DNA of 49,988 nt, taken from NCBI GenBank assembly GCA_013289325.1, contig JABDAE010000006.1, forward strand, positions 1 to 49,988. Direction: 5' to 3'. Each line of letters starts with the position of its first letter. The first letter of the stretch is position 1. Source of the stretch: Chlamydiota bacterium. GTDB lineage: Bacteria > Chlamydiota > Chlamydiia > Chlamydiales > Parachlamydiaceae. Below, piece by piece: positions 17,232 through 27,615 of the stretch. The notes beneath the pieces are model-generated. The model ran no database searches and was not told the origin of the DNA. It worked only from the letters and a program-made list of their open reading frames with translations. The position numbers and the translations under genes were made by a program.

Positions 17232-18130
17232 AATGAAAGCATTAAGCCAAAGAGAAAATGGATCGATACGCTTAATAGAAAATATCTTAATATTTTATCT
17301 TCTTTGATTTCTCCACATATCCCTTTAAGAAAAATGTAGGCAAGAGGGAGTAGAAAATAGGGGAGTATCCCTTGCTTTATACTCCCTAGAAAAAACCAAG
17401 ATAGATTAAGGGCAAAGGCACTTACAACGATTGCAACGATTTCATAGCGAGCAAAGGCGATCCCAAATCTCACAGCCAAAGTTTTTTTATTTGCTAATCG
17501 ATCTTCATCGATATCGCGCAAGTTATTCAGCGCATTTGGCAAAATGGCAAGAAGGCCCATCTGAAGCGAGGCAATGATAATGCCCGGCGTAATAACATGT
17601 GTCATTGCATAGTAGGGGACACCCACACAAACGCCCCCATAAAAGATTAAAATGAACAGCTCACTTAAACCAAGATAGGAGATTGGATAGGGCCCTGCTG
17701 TATAGCAATACCCTATTAAAGAGCAAAATAAGACAATGAGAAAGCAAGTAAAGGCATAAGAGGGAAGAGTCCATGGAATAAGGCAAGCCATTGCAAAGGC
17801 GAGTAAGCCCCCTTTGAAAACTTGCGCTCTCGTCAGATACCCCAAAGCGATCACTTTTCGCTTTGAATGGGCGCTATTTTTATCTAATCCCTTTTCGTCA
17901 TCACAAGCGTCGTTGATGAGGTTTGTCCCAACTGTAATCAGCACAGCCACAAGCCAAGCTGATAACGCAATTTGCCAATCGATTGTCCCCTTTAATTTAA
18001 AGGCAAGTGATGAAGCTGTCACAATCTGTATGGTCGGAATCAGAAGGGTGGGAGGTCTGATTGCGAGCAGCCAAGCAAAGAGTTGCGTTTTGAAATTGTT
18101 GGGGAGAGGTTTTATGTTGTTTTTTTCCAT
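17228..18130 (-). CDS. menA: 1,4-Dihydroxy-2-naphthoate polyprenyltransferase
   Basis: Prenylates dihydroxynaphthoate in the inner membrane. It is a UbiA-superfamily protein of 300 aa with about 8-9 hydrophobic helices. Aspartate-rich motif 1 is NLINDACDDEKGLDKN and motif 2 is DIDEDRLANKK. I place the start at the ATG at 18130 (MEKNNIKPLP), five bases from palindromic element 4. The frame remains open upstream through that element, so an extended N-terminus from within it (ATG at 18241) is possible. No ribosome site is obvious at 18130. It follows menH and overlaps menE by 4 bp. Confidence 0.92.
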   Translation of the reverse strand: MEKNNIKPLPNNFKTQLFAWLLAIRPPTLLIPTIQIVTASSLAFKLKGTIDWQIALSAWLVAVLITVGTNLINDACDDEKGLDKNSAHSKRKVIALGYLTRAQVFKGGLLAFAMACLIPWTLPSYAFTCFLIVLFCSLIGYCYTAGPYPISYLGLSELFILIFYGGVCVGVPYYAMTHVITPGIIIASLQMGLLAILPNALNNLRDIDEDRLANKKTLAVRFGIAFARYEIVAIVVSAFALNLSWFFLGSIKQGILPYFLLPLAYIFLKGICGEIKEDKILRYFLLSVSIHFLFGLMLSL

Positions 18131-18134
18131 ATGC

Positions 18135-18307
18135 TTAATCCTAGAAATGGCAGTTCGAGATGGCAAATTAATGCAAGATCTTGAATTAGAATCACTTTGC
18201 AATGGGGTGGGACATTCCCAGAGGGTGTTGGACCACCCCATTGCAAATGATTCTGGTTCAAGAGATTGCGTTAAGTTGCCGTCTCCAACTGCCGTTTTTA
18301 GGTTAAT
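18135..18307. mobile_element. Palindromic element copy 4, between menH and menA (TSD TTAAT)
   Basis: 163-bp core (18140-18302) with a 5-bp duplication TTAAT on each side. Removing it would bring menH and menA within about 32 bp. The element is open in the menA frame. Confidence 0.93.
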
Positions 18308-18330
18308 TGATACTATAGCACAAGAGTTTT

Positions 18331-19029
18331 TTACAAGCTGTTTAAGAAACTTTGCACACTGTCAAGAAAACGACTCGGATTATCCCAAGGAGTGCGATGT
18401 CCAGCATGTGGAATAACCACTTTTGATGAGAGGGGGTGCTTTAACTCCACTGTATTTGCAATTTGGCAATACTTTATGTCATTTGTGCCTGTCATCCAAA
18501 GAATGGGGATATCAGCCGTTTTCAGCCATGGCCTAAAATCTGCTTGCCTTCCAAGGCTATAGGTGGTAAGGCTCCGTTGTAAGATCTCCCTTTTAAAATC
18601 CTTTTCATCCCTTGCAAAAGTGTGCCCACTTGTTTGAAAGATTTGCTGCCGATTCCAATCTCGCATAAGCACATCCCAAGGCTCATTTGCAAACCTTGTC
18701 CCCCATTGCAAGTCATTTTGAAGTCTTAATGTCTTTTCTTTTTCGCAGCTTATTCCTGGGTGTGAAGAGACGATGATTGCAGCATCCCAAAAATGCATTT
18801 GATTTTGCAAAATATGAAAGGCAATTCTTCCTCCTAAGGAATATCCGAGTAGCACTTTTGGGCCGCTTTCTGCTTTGACTAATTCATGCGCCCGTGAGAA
18901 TGGGGGAAGAGCAGATGTGCGGAAAAGATCAACTGCATATGACGAGTTTTTAAGGGGGTGAATTGAAAAAATAGATTCCCAATCAGAAGGTTTACCTAAA
19001 AATCCATGTAAGGCATAGATCTTATGCAT
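18331..19029 (-). CDS. menH: 2-Succinyl-6-hydroxy-2,4-cyclohexadiene-1-carboxylate synthase
   Basis: 232-aa alpha/beta hydrolase: oxyanion region HGFLGKPSDW near residue 8, nucleophile elbow LLGYSLGGR (Ser near 84), acid in TGTNDIKY, and His in PHAGHRTPWDNP near 209. It eliminates pyruvate from the MenD product (SEPHCHC to SHCHC). The assignment to MenH rather than a generic hydrolase rests on its place between menD and menA. It overlaps the menD end by 8 bp. Confidence 0.88.
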   Translation of the reverse strand: MHKIYALHGFLGKPSDWESIFSIHPLKNSSYAVDLFRTSALPPFSRAHELVKAESGPKVLLGYSLGGRIAFHILQNQMHFWDAAIIVSSHPGISCEKEKTLRLQNDLQWGTRFANEPWDVLMRDWNRQQIFQTSGHTFARDEKDFKREILQRSLTTYSLGRQADFRPWLKTADIPILWMTGTNDIKYCQIANTVELKHPLSSKVVIPHAGHRTPWDNPSRFLDSVQSFLNSL

Positions 19030-20653
19030 ATGCAGTTTGTGTTCTGTTATAGATAGAACTTATCTCCTTATTCAGGCGATCTGACTCCACTTTATCCGGG
19101 AGAATTTCCAAGATATTAAGTCCATTATGAGGCAATTTGAGATTGTTAAACGCATCAATATCCCTTATTTTATGATAGGAAGCATTCCACATTGCAGCAA
19201 GGGGCTCAAAACTTAACTGATGGGAATTCAACATCTCCTGATAGGGATGAAGCTTGGCAAAGAGCTGCGCCCCCCCATTGTTGATGATTGCGATGTTAAG
19301 AGATCTTTTTGTTAGTTGAGGTCTTATCCAAAGTCCCACAAGATCGTATAATGTCGTTAAATCGCCAAGAATTGCCCAATTATCGATGTGTTCACTTGAA
19401 AACCCTAGGAAAGTGGAGATTTGGCCATCGATCCCATTTAATCCTCTACTTGCTTTCATATCGAAGTTTTTATGTTCATGGGTGGCGGCCGTATCCCACT
19501 CTCTTATCGGCAAACTATTGCCGAGATAGACATGTGAATTTGTAGCGATTTCGTTTGAAAGGGTGTGCAATATTGAGCTTTCAGCGCGAGGGAAATTGCG
19601 AAATAAGAAGGTAAGTTCGCTATAGCATTTTGCATCTTCTTGAATCCATCTAGTGTAAGGAGTAGACGAGTAGGATTTAGAAAGGGCATAATGTGAAAAA
19701 AAGCGCCCAATTTCTCCCATAATGACGTCATTTGATGTGCTAAGGCCAGAAAAGGGGATCTCGCTTATCCCGAGAACATCGATTGAGTCTCCCTTATATT
19801 CTAAGTCTCGCCAGATGCGATGTGTAGGGATTCCTCCTATCCTTAGTACTCCATCGATTGGGTATTCAAAGCGATGTGCCATCTGCAGGATTTGCTCTGT
19901 CGCCTTCACTTTTAAATGATTTAATGCCGTATTTTCTCTTAAATTGGAGATTCCCTCTAGCATCACAGGTGCGTTTAGTTTAAGTAAAAATGCACATACA
20001 GCCTCCTTTGCTTCTACCTTTAGAGCGCTTACGATCACAAGGGGATATTTAATTTTATTTAGAAAGCGATCCAGCAGTTGATTTTGGTGTGGATCAACTT
20101 TTCTTAATGTGGTTGGGGGTGGAATTGGCAGCGCAAGTTTTTGACCTACAAATTGCGCCTGACTTTGTGGCTCTTCCAAACACACATTGAGATGTGCCGG
20201 TCCGTCTAAATCCCACGCCTTAAGATCGCAATTGCATGGCTTACTGATATCTTGAAATAGTTTAACGTAATTTCCAAAAATATGGGTCTGCTGACACGTT
20301 TGCGGAGCTCCTGAGCCGCGAAATTTCAATGGGCGATCGGCTGTGATTAGCAGTAAGGGGACTCCTAAATGGTAGGCTTCCATAGTAGCTGGAAGCAGTT
20401 CTCCGACAGCTGTTCCAGATGTCGTGATGACGGCGACAGCTCGATTGGTTCTTCTTGCCCTTCCAAGCGCGAAAAACGCAGCAGATCTTTCTTCAGGCCA
20501 GTAATATGTGGTCAGGCTATCTTCTAGGCGTAATGCTTCGACAAAAGAGACATTTCGAGAGCCGGCACACATAATAAATTCAGTGACTCCTGCATTCACA
20601 GCCGCTTGCAACACCTGATAGGTGATAGTTTCATTATTTAGCTTAAGGTTCAT
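19022..20653 (-). CDS. menD: SEPHCHC synthase (2-oxoglutarate decarboxylase-type)
   Basis: 543 aa from the ATG at 20653, which forms an ATGA overlap with the menF stop; a longer frame upstream runs into menF. It is a thiamine-diphosphate enzyme condensing isochorismate with 2-oxoglutarate. Visible: catalytic-Glu region YWPEERSAAFFALG near 52, TTSGTAVGELLPA, ITADRP, and the ThDP/Mg motif GDLTTLYDL... to IINNGGAQLF near 425-460. Confidence 0.95.
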   Translation of the reverse strand: MNLKLNNETITYQVLQAAVNAGVTEFIMCAGSRNVSFVEALRLEDSLTTYYWPEERSAAFFALGRARRTNRAVAVITTSGTAVGELLPATMEAYHLGVPLLLITADRPLKFRGSGAPQTCQQTHIFGNYVKLFQDISKPCNCDLKAWDLDGPAHLNVCLEEPQSQAQFVGQKLALPIPPPTTLRKVDPHQNQLLDRFLNKIKYPLVIVSALKVEAKEAVCAFLLKLNAPVMLEGISNLRENTALNHLKVKATEQILQMAHRFEYPIDGVLRIGGIPTHRIWRDLEYKGDSIDVLGISEIPFSGLSTSNDVIMGEIGRFFSHYALSKSYSSTPYTRWIQEDAKCYSELTFLFRNFPRAESSILHTLSNEIATNSHVYLGNSLPIREWDTAATHEHKNFDMKASRGLNGIDGQISTFLGFSSEHIDNWAILGDLTTLYDLVGLWIRPQLTKRSLNIAIINNGGAQLFAKLHPYQEMLNSHQLSFEPLAAMWNASYHKIRDIDAFNNLKLPHNGLNILEILPDKVESDRLNKEISSIYNRTQTAYA

Positions 20654-21921
20654 AGTGCAAGTATTTCCTTTATTGCAGAAAATTTGAGTAAAATTTCGTC
20701 CCACTCTCTCTTATAATGGCTTAAGGCCATCACTCCGCATCCTGCAAATAATTTGATCTGATTTGATGTCCACTGCATATTGCGAATGGCGACATAGCAG
20801 CAGGAGCTGGAATGAGGGGTGTTTGGAATATAATAGCCGACGGGAGCGCCGAAGCGATCTCTTTTTAGCCTACTTTCAAGTCTTGTAAAGTATTTTACCC
20901 CATGTCGTCTAGGAAAGACTCCAAGCGCTGGTGTTGGATGAAGAGCCTCAATTAGATCGATGAAGCTTGGGAGCTTTTTATCTATTGCAGGTTTTAACAA
21001 AATCTTTGTGATCAGGTGTTTAAGTTTACGGAAAGTCACCACTTTTTTTCTACCATAGGAGACTAAGCCAAAGTGTTTTAGAACTGTTGCAATATCTTTA
21101 ATTACAATGGCGTGTTCTTTTCTCTCTTTTCTGTCGAGCAAAAAAGATAAAGAGGGTACATCAGAGGCTTTTGTACCTGCGCACGCCATGGTGCTAATGT
21201 CTCCTTGTTGTCTTTGCTTAAACAATATTTCAGGGGTGGCTCCTAGCATTCCATGCGAATTTAAACCATTATTGTCCCAAAATCCATAAATAAAAGATCT
21301 GTTTTGTAGCGTAAACTTTAGACAAGAGATAAGGCTTTTTTGCAATTGGAACTTTGTTACCTTATGATTGGCCATTTGCATCGCGTATGGCACAGCCTTT
21401 TTGAGGCAGCCCTTTTCAATTTGCATTTTCGTCTCGCAAAAGCTTTGTTTAAACTGATGCTCACTTATAAAATCCCAGGTGATAAGCGTTTCTAGGTTTA
21501 ACCTAGAAACGGCAGTTGGAGACGCTAACTTGACACAATCTCTTGAACCAGAATCATTTGCAGTGAGGCGGTCCTTCACCACTTGGGAATGTCCCGCCCC
21601 ACGGAAAAGTGATTCTAATTCAAGATCTTGCGCCAATTTAGCATCTCGAACTGCCGTTTCTAGGTTTAAAGCAATTTCTTGCTGCAATAAATTTAATAGC
21701 GACTCTTTTGTCACAACCAAAAAGCTTTGGTGTGTGAACCAGGGGTTTGCTGCCTTTAAAAGAAAATCGGGGAAGTAAAAATGGGGAAGATTGTGACCCA
21801 TTGGTTTTTTAAGCCACTCCCTATTGCCAAATCCAACTAAAACTTTTTGATTGCCCATATCCAATAGTGCGCCGCATTTTAAGAAAGCCTTAAGATCTAA
21901 TAATGAATTAAGCAAGGCCAC
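20650..21921 (-). CDS. menF: Isochorismate synthase with 56-aa in-frame palindromic insertion
   Basis: Converts chorismate to isochorismate. The chorismate-binding domain is complete: ACAGTKASD near 227, RKERKEH, LHPTPALGVFPR near 319, ESRLKRDRFGAPVGYY, and FAGCGVMALS near 393. At 423 aa it includes a block (LETAVRDAKL...SPTAVSRLN) in the less conserved N-terminal domain near residue 85, from element copy 5; without it the protein is 367 aa. The frame is intact. Its ATG lies within the last codons of the STAS gene. Confidence 0.93.
   Translation of the reverse strand: MALLNSLLDLKAFLKCGALLDMGNQKVLVGFGNREWLKKPMGHNLPHFYFPDFLLKAANPWFTHQSFLVVTKESLLNLLQQEIALNLETAVRDAKLAQDLELESLFRGAGHSQVVKDRLTANDSGSRDCVKLASPTAVSRLNLETLITWDFISEHQFKQSFCETKMQIEKGCLKKAVPYAMQMANHKVTKFQLQKSLISCLKFTLQNRSFIYGFWDNNGLNSHGMLGATPEILFKQRQQGDISTMACAGTKASDVPSLSFLLDRKERKEHAIVIKDIATVLKHFGLVSYGRKKVVTFRKLKHLITKILLKPAIDKKLPSFIDLIEALHPTPALGVFPRRHGVKYFTRLESRLKRDRFGAPVGYYIPNTPHSSSCCYVAIRNMQWTSNQIKLFAGCGVMALSHYKREWDEILLKFSAIKEILAL
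21497..21669. mobile_element. Palindromic element copy 5, in frame inside menF (TSD TTTAA)
   Basis: 163-bp core (21502-21664) with a perfect 5-bp duplication TTTAA. It belongs to the GGGGCGG-type subfamily in the central loop. Just outside the left duplication lies CGTTTCTAGG (21487-21496), identical to the element's own right end, as if a remnant of another copy abuts it. Confidence 0.95.
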
Positions 21922-22276
21922 TCTCTTTTGCGATGAGTGTTTCTAAATGTGCAACAGCTTCTTCTTTAGTGACGCAGATCTTTAGCATTAAGTCCATACT
22001 GGTGAGTTTAAATAAATTCATGACTGTGGGATTTGCGCCAAAGATGACCATAGCCCCATGGACTTTTGACATCGATTTAAAGACACTTAAGATGCCGCTA
22101 AGGCCGCTGCTATCGATAAAGTCGACAAGGGATAAGTTTAAAGCGACAAAGCGATAACCATCTTGGATGTGCGCTTCATATTTTTCTTTAAAATCGCCGC
22201 ATTTGCTGGCATCGATCCGCTTGATGAGCGGCCTAAATATCGCGACTTGCCCGCTATCTGTCACTTCAATTTCCAT
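21908..22276 (-). CDS. STAS-domain anti-sigma-factor antagonist
   Basis: About 122 aa from the ATG at 22276, chosen because AGGA sits 9 bases upstream; other in-frame starts at 22285 and 22306 lack spacing or a site. It has the SpoIIAA/RsbV fold with the phosphorylatable-Ser motif VDFIDSSGLSGIL. It should bind a HPK-type anti-sigma kinase when unphosphorylated and be reset by an RsbU-type phosphatase. It is the first gene of the men operon, overlapping menF by 14 bp, an unexpected pairing. Confidence 0.88.
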   Translation of the reverse strand: MEIEVTDSGQVAIFRPLIKRIDASKCGDFKEKYEAHIQDGYRFVALNLSLVDFIDSSGLSGILSVFKSMSKVHGAMVIFGANPTVMNLFKLTSMDLMLKICVTKEEAVAHLETLIAKESGLA

Positions 22277-22382
22277 ACTAGTCATCCTAATGTTTCGGTA
22301 TATCATCAATCAATGAATATTTTGTTGCAAACAATATTAGACCTCTTGCACAATTCCATTTGCTTGTTAAAATTGAGGTAAC

Positions 22383-23222
22383 ATGCTGACAAAAAAAGCT
22401 CCAACTGTTTTATGGAAATCGATTAAGCAGTATAAAGATATTCTTTTCGAATCGACAGGGGAGGGGATAGCGAAAATTACGATCAATCGCCCCGAGGTGA
22501 GAAATGCTTTTCGACCGGATACTGTGATCGAGATGCAAGATGCATTTACCATTTGTCGCAATGACTCAACAATTGGCGTGGTGATTTTGACTGGTATGGG
22601 CCATGAGGCGTTTTGCTCAGGCGGCGATCAAAAGATTCGCGGCGATGAAGGGTATGTGGGAAGCGATGGGGTCCCACGCTTAAACGTGCTCGATTTACAA
22701 AAGCAGATACGGCAGCTTCCAAAACCTGTCGTTGCGATGGTTGCAGGTTATGCTGTCGGTGGAGGACATGTCTTGCATGTCGTTTGCGATCTTACCATTG
22801 CAGCCGATAATGCAAAGTTTGGCCAGACGGGACCTAAAGTTGGGTCTTTTGATGGGGGCCTTGGGAGTAGCTATTTAGCCCGCATCGTCGGACAAAAGAA
22901 AGCGCGCGAGATTTGGTTTTTATGCCGTCAATATAGCGCTGAGCAAGCCTTTGAAATGGGCCTTGTCAATAAAGTCGTTCCGCTAGAAGATCTTGAAAAA
23001 GAGACAATTGCATGGTGTAATGAGATGCTTGAACACTCACCCTTGGCTCTTCGCTGCTTAAAAACAGCCTTAAATGCAGATTGCGATGGGCAAATTGGGC
23101 TTCTTGATTTAGCCGGCAATGCCACATTGCTCTACTACATGAGCGAAGAGGCGCAAGAGGGAAGAAATGCCTTTAAAGAGAAAAGGAAGCCCAACTTTAA
23201 GAAGTTTAAGCGCCTTCCATAA
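22383..23222 (+). CDS. menB: 1,4-Dihydroxy-2-naphthoyl-CoA synthase
   Basis: 279-aa crotonase-fold enzyme that cyclises o-succinylbenzoyl-CoA. Diagnostic MenB features: [17 protein letters not shown] near 79, [24 protein letters not shown] near 121, [10 protein letters not shown] near 150, and the C-terminal [13 protein letters not shown] good ribosome site (GAGGTAAC) precedes the ATG. It is transcribed divergently from the STAS-menF operon, so about 100 bp of shared control region (22277-22382) may co-regulate both. Confidence 0.97.
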   Translation: MLTKKAPTVLWKSIKQYKDILFESTGEGIAKITINRPEVRNAFRPDTVIEMQDAFTICRNDSTIGVVILTGMGHEAFCSGGDQKIRGDEGYVGSDGVPRLNVLDLQKQIRQLPKPVVAMVAGYAVGGGHVLHVVCDLTIAADNAKFGQTGPKVGSFDGGLGSSYLARIVGQKKAREIWFLCRQYSAEQAFEMGLVNKVVPLEDLEKETIAWCNEMLEHSPLALRCLKTALNADCDGQIGLLDLAGNATLLYYMSEEAQEGRNAFKEKRKPNFKKFKRLP

Positions 23223-23234
23223 AGTGCTTCATGA

Positions 23235-25475
23235 TCAGTGAACATTTGCAAGGTGGTTAAGTGCGCTTCCAGCCTTATACCACACAATTTGATTGCTGTT
23301 GTACGTATGATTGGCCAAGATAGATTCAACTGATCCATCTGCATGCTTAAGCGTCATGACAAGAGGCACACCGGGTGAAAAAGTGTCTAGCCCAAGTATG
23401 GAGATGACATCATCTTCTTGTATCTTATCGTAATCGGTAGGGCTTGCAAACGTTAAGGCGAGCATTCCTTGTTTTTTTAAGTTTGTCTCGTGGATGCGGG
23501 CAAAGCTTTTGACGATGACCGCCCTTCCACCTAAATAGCGAGGCTCCATCGCGGCATGTTCACGCGATGAACCCTCGCCGTAATTATCGCCCCCGACAAC
23601 AACCCAGCCAATGCCGCGCTCCTTATAGCTTTTGGCAACGGATGCGAACGTTTCAATTTTCTGGGTAATGAGGTTGATTCCTTTGCCTATTTCGTCCCGA
23701 AATGCATTCATTCCACCAAGAAGCAAATTCTCGGAAAGTTTCCTTAAGTGCCCCCTCAAATTTAGCCATTTACCGGCAGGGGAAATATGATCTGTCGTGC
23801 ATTTGCCTTGAATTTTTGCAAGAACCTTTAAATTCAATAAGCTCTCTTCATCATTGGGCGCAAATGGCGCTAAGGCTTCTAAGCGCTCGCTTGAAGGGTC
23901 GATTGCAATCTTAACATGTGTGCCATCGGTAAGCGGCGGAATAAATCCTTTAAGGTCTACGATAAAGCCATTTTTTGGCAGCTCATTGCCATGTGGAGGG
24001 CTTAACTTAAAGACTTGCCCCGTCTGACTTGTTAAAGTGTCTTCCATCGGATTAAATTCAAGGTGTCCGGCAAGTGAATAGGCAATGACAATTTCAGGGC
24101 TTGCAACAAATGAGTGGGTGCCAGGATTTGCATCGTTTCTTCCCGAAAAATTGCGATTATATGAGGTTAAGATCGAATTTTTCTCTCCAAAGCTCACATC
24201 GTGCCTTGCCCATTGTCCTATGCAAGGGCCGCAGGCATTGGCAAGGACGAGACCACCAATTGCCTCAAGAGCGTCTAATTGACCATCCCTTGCAATTGTA
24301 GCGTGGATTTGTTCAGACCCAGGCGTTATTGTAAGAGGGCATTTGGCTTTTGCATTGTGCAAAATTGCTTGGCTAGCAATGCTTGCAGCTCTTTCCATAT
24401 CTTCGTAGCTAGAATTGGTGCATGAGCCGATCAATGCCACAGAAAGCTTAGCTGGGTAGTTGTTTTCTTTGACAGCTTTGCCAAACTCTGACAATTTCCA
24501 CGCCTTATCAGGTGAATATGGACCATTGATATAGGGCTCAAGCTCAGATAGATTGATCTCAATGACTTGTGAATAGTATTTTGATGGGTTTTGTAAAACT
24601 TCATCATCGGCCCTTAAATGCCTTTCAAACTTATCGGCAAGATCTGCAATTTGTCCTCTTCCTGTAGCAACGAGGTAATCTTTCATGCGGCTATCGTATG
24701 GAAAAAGAGAAGTCGTTGCGCCAATTTCTGCCCCCATATTGCAAATAGTCGCTTTGCCCGTACAAGAAATCGATTGAGTCCCTTCTCCAAAATATTCAAT
24801 TATGCTACCCGTGCCCCCTTTAACCGTTAAGATGCCTGCCACTTTCAATATCACGTCTTTAGCTGAGGCCCACCCCTGTAATGCTCCCGTAAGATGTACG
24901 CCAATGACTTGAGGTCTTTTTAACTCCCATGGTAGCCCTGCCATCACGTCGACAGCGTCAGCGCCCCCAACGCCAATAGCTAGCATCCCAAGGCCTCCTG
25001 CGTTTGGAGTATGGGAATCAGTCCCGATCATGAGCCCCCCAGGAAACGCGTAGTTTTCTAACAGGACTTGGTGGATAATGCCAGCTCCCGGCTGCCAAAA
25101 TCCAATCCCGAATTTATTTGAAGCCGTTTGCAAAAAGTCAAACACTTCTTTGCTATCTACTTTGGCTCGGCTTAAGTCTGAAGCTGCACCTGTTTCTGCT
25201 AAAATTAAGTGATCGCAGTGAATGGTCGTTGGCGCTTTTGTTTTCATTTGCTTGGCTAAAGCAAATTGCAAAAGCGCCATTTGAGCTGTGACATCTTGCA
25301 TGGCCACCCTATCTGGCGATAGATCGATGTAGTCCGATTTTTCGATGTTGTCTTGTGAGACTAAATGGGTATATAAAATTTTGTGACTAAGAGTCATCGG
25401 AAGTTTTTTTGCATCGCATAGGCATTTTGACATGTTCTGATAACATTTTTCGATCATGGGTAAATCAAATAACAT
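23235..25475 (-). CDS. Aconitate hydratase, mitochondrial-type
   Basis: 746 aa from the ATG at 25475 (AAGGGACATAAG upstream); the longer frame overlaps the next gene. Isomerises citrate and isocitrate. 4Fe-4S ligands are seen in [12 protein letters not shown] and [10 protein letters not shown]; substrate-binding motifs include [19 protein letters not shown] and [11 protein letters not shown]. Length and motif wording follow the mitochondrial aconitase branch (Aco1/ACO2) rather than the ~890-aa AcnA or AcnB. It lies 10 bp after the chemoreceptor-like gene, so probably in one transcript. Its 3' end converges on menB. Confidence 0.94.
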   Translation of the reverse strand: MLFDLPMIEKCYQNMSKCLCDAKKLPMTLSHKILYTHLVSQDNIEKSDYIDLSPDRVAMQDVTAQMALLQFALAKQMKTKAPTTIHCDHLILAETGAASDLSRAKVDSKEVFDFLQTASNKFGIGFWQPGAGIIHQVLLENYAFPGGLMIGTDSHTPNAGGLGMLAIGVGGADAVDVMAGLPWELKRPQVIGVHLTGALQGWASAKDVILKVAGILTVKGGTGSIIEYFGEGTQSISCTGKATICNMGAEIGATTSLFPYDSRMKDYLVATGRGQIADLADKFERHLRADDEVLQNPSKYYSQVIEINLSELEPYINGPYSPDKAWKLSEFGKAVKENNYPAKLSVALIGSCTNSSYEDMERAASIASQAILHNAKAKCPLTITPGSEQIHATIARDGQLDALEAIGGLVLANACGPCIGQWARHDVSFGEKNSILTSYNRNFSGRNDANPGTHSFVASPEIVIAYSLAGHLEFNPMEDTLTSQTGQVFKLSPPHGNELPKNGFIVDLKGFIPPLTDGTHVKIAIDPSSERLEALAPFAPNDEESLLNLKVLAKIQGKCTTDHISPAGKWLNLRGHLRKLSENLLLGGMNAFRDEIGKGINLITQKIETFASVAKSYKERGIGWVVVGGDNYGEGSSREHAAMEPRYLGGRAVIVKSFARIHETNLKKQGMLALTFASPTDYDKIQEDDVISILGLDTFSPGVPLVMTLKHADGSVESILANHTYNSNQIVWYKAGSALNHLANVH

Positions 25476-25485
25476 CTTATGTCCC

Positions 25486-27615
25486 TTAGTGTTTAATAAT
25501 TTTAATTGAGTCTTGCATCTCTTGGGCCATTTGATTAAGCAGCTCAACTGCTTGATGAAATTGCCTAATCGATTGTGACGATTTTTGCGCATTATTGCTT
25601 AATCTATCAATTGATTGATTAATTTCTGCTGCATCTTTTAGCTGCTCTTGGAAGCCTTGATTGACATGCTCAAAACTTAACGTCTGTTGCTGCACCTCAT
25701 TGATAATTTTTGAAAGTTGCTCTCTTGTAAGCCTTGCTTGCGCAACGCCTTCCCTAATTTCTTCAGAAAATTGATCCACACTCATAACGCCCGCATTGAC
25801 GGCTGCAACAATTTCATCGACAGTTTTTTCGATATCGAGTAGCGAATTGGCCGTTTGATCAGCAAGGCGGCGCACCTCTCTTGCGATTACTGAAAAGCTT
25901 TTACCATGTTCTCCTGCCTTTTCAGCTTCTATAGAGGCATTTAATGAGAGTAAATTTGTCTGATCGGCAACTTTTGCAATGGTCGTCGTGACCGATGAAA
26001 TATTACTTGCTTTTTCATTTAAGATCGCAAGTTTACTTGCAATCACTTCAGAGGCTGTCACGACATTTTGCAAAATCGTTTCCATTTGAGTTAATGTCTT
26101 TTGACCTAAAGTAGCAAGTGCAGAAGTCTCTTCTGCACTACTTCCGACTTTATTCATGGTTTTTGCAAATTCATTTGTATTTTCCGAGATCTCTTGAGTC
26201 ACTGTTGCAATCTGTTTAGTCTCTTTCTCTTGCTCAATAGCTGCAGCCTCTTCTTTACTTGCGACCTCAGCAATTTCTGCTGTCGAATGGGACAGTTGCA
26301 AACTTGTGGTTTGCAATCTTCCGATGATATCTTGAAAAGCCTTTGCCATATGGTTAAATGCAATACTGACTTGTCCAACTTCGTTGTCATAAGTTAGGGG
26401 AACTCGTGTAGAAAGATCTCCATTTGCCATAGCTTTGGCAGCTTTTACAAGGTTGCTTAGCGGCTTACTGATTTCTTTCATCATAACAAAACCAAAAGTA
26501 AAACCGATGAGCGCTGTAAAAAAGGAGATTGTGATGCGGATCATCTGCTCTTTTTTTAAAGTAGAGATTCGCTGAGATAAGATGGCATCGATTTTATCTG
26601 CAAGGGCATCCCAGAGGATAAAGTTTGCCTCCTGCGTTTTCATTGCAGACATGGTAAAGTCTTTTGTTTTTAATGCGTTTGATTGGCTGCCGATCCCTTT
26701 TATGACTTCTTGAACCAATGTTGACCATTCGTTAATGGCGCTTAAAAACGCATTCAATGGGACCTTTAAACTATCATACACTAAGGAAGCTCCTTCAGAC
26801 GACAGATTCTCTTCTAAAATTGTATTGTGAAGAGCCTTTTTCGTGTCGCGTTTTAGGTCTTTGATATTGTTTTCCATATTGGAGGTTAGCATCAATAGCT
26901 GATCTTCATTTTGCCGTGTGCTGGTTTTTTCGTTAATGCTGCGGATGAGATTAATCATCTTAGGCACTAAGGTCTGAGCTTTAGGGAGATCCCAAAGGAT
27001 TGTCTGTATATAATAATTGACTTGAACGGTGGGATCTAAGATAAGTTGAGATGTCTCGCCGATGTAAAGCATCAAGGTGCGAAGATTGCTGATGAGAGTG
27101 TTATGGAGTTCGTTACTTTTTGTGACATTTAAACTATTGCTTTCGCGAGATATTTCGCTCCAATGCAACTGAAGCTCCGTTGGTTTTAAGTTAGGAAGAT
27201 CTTGTCTTAAAAAATCTTTTACAGAGGTTTTAAGCTCCTTTTGTAGCTCTTCGTCTAGGTCGATGAGATACTTGAAATCATTGTCAATTGTACCTTGAAG
27301 CGTTTCAAGCTCTGTCTTTAATTTGAGATCACCTTCTAGGTAGCGCTCCATTTTCCATTGATGCATAGGAATTGTCTGCATCAGTTTTTGAATGCCTCTT
27401 TCATAATCGATTCCTGTTTTTTCAAGCTTAGCTTTTGCAATCGCTAAGTTTTGATCTTTAATCATATAAAATGCGGAAGCTGTGAGGGAAAAGGCAAAGA
27501 GAAGGCTGATGATGATAAATTTTTGCGAATAGGTAAAATGATTAATGAGCCTTACCATCCGAGGGAGCTTTGGATGGGATCTACTCTGTAATTCGTCAAT
27601 TTCGTTTGTTTTCAT
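25486..27615 (-). CDS. Methyl-accepting chemotaxis-like transducer
   Basis: 709 aa. TM1 is at ~31-50, a helical periplasmic sensor (~50-350) is without recognised cofactor motifs, TM2 is at ~355-377, the HAMP domain at ~378-430 ([21 protein letters not shown]), then a long coiled coil with the MCP hairpin tip [37 protein letters not shown] near 560-595. The tip is well conserved where CheA/CheW dock. No che genes occur here. In a presumably non-motile intracellular bacterium the output is unlikely to be flagellar. It is upstream of the aconitase at 10 bp. Confidence 0.92.
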   Translation of the reverse strand: MKTNEIDELQSRSHPKLPRMVRLINHFTYSQKFIIISLLFAFSLTASAFYMIKDQNLAIAKAKLEKTGIDYERGIQKLMQTIPMHQWKMERYLEGDLKLKTELETLQGTIDNDFKYLIDLDEELQKELKTSVKDFLRQDLPNLKPTELQLHWSEISRESNSLNVTKSNELHNTLISNLRTLMLYIGETSQLILDPTVQVNYYIQTILWDLPKAQTLVPKMINLIRSINEKTSTRQNEDQLLMLTSNMENNIKDLKRDTKKALHNTILEENLSSEGASLVYDSLKVPLNAFLSAINEWSTLVQEVIKGIGSQSNALKTKDFTMSAMKTQEANFILWDALADKIDAILSQRISTLKKEQMIRITISFFTALIGFTFGFVMMKEISKPLSNLVKAAKAMANGDLSTRVPLTYDNEVGQVSIAFNHMAKAFQDIIGRLQTTSLQLSHSTAEIAEVASKEEAAAIEQEKETKQIATVTQEISENTNEFAKTMNKVGSSAEETSALATLGQKTLTQMETILQNVVTASEVIASKLAILNEKASNISSVTTTIAKVADQTNLLSLNASIEAEKAGEHGKSFSVIAREVRRLADQTANSLLDIEKTVDEIVAAVNAGVMSVDQFSEEIREGVAQARLTREQLSKIINEVQQQTLSFEHVNQGFQEQLKDAAEINQSIDRLSNNAQKSSQSIRQFHQAVELLNQMAQEMQDSIKIIKH

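Noticed and set aside
15936-21921. menE and menF as pseudogenes because of the foreign block
   Set aside because: The frames stay open across both insertions and every catalytic motif on each side is intact.
25476-25592. N-terminal extension of aconitase
   Set aside because: It lies inside the chemoreceptor gene and is basic sequence unlike the family; the ATG at 25475 has a good ribosome site.
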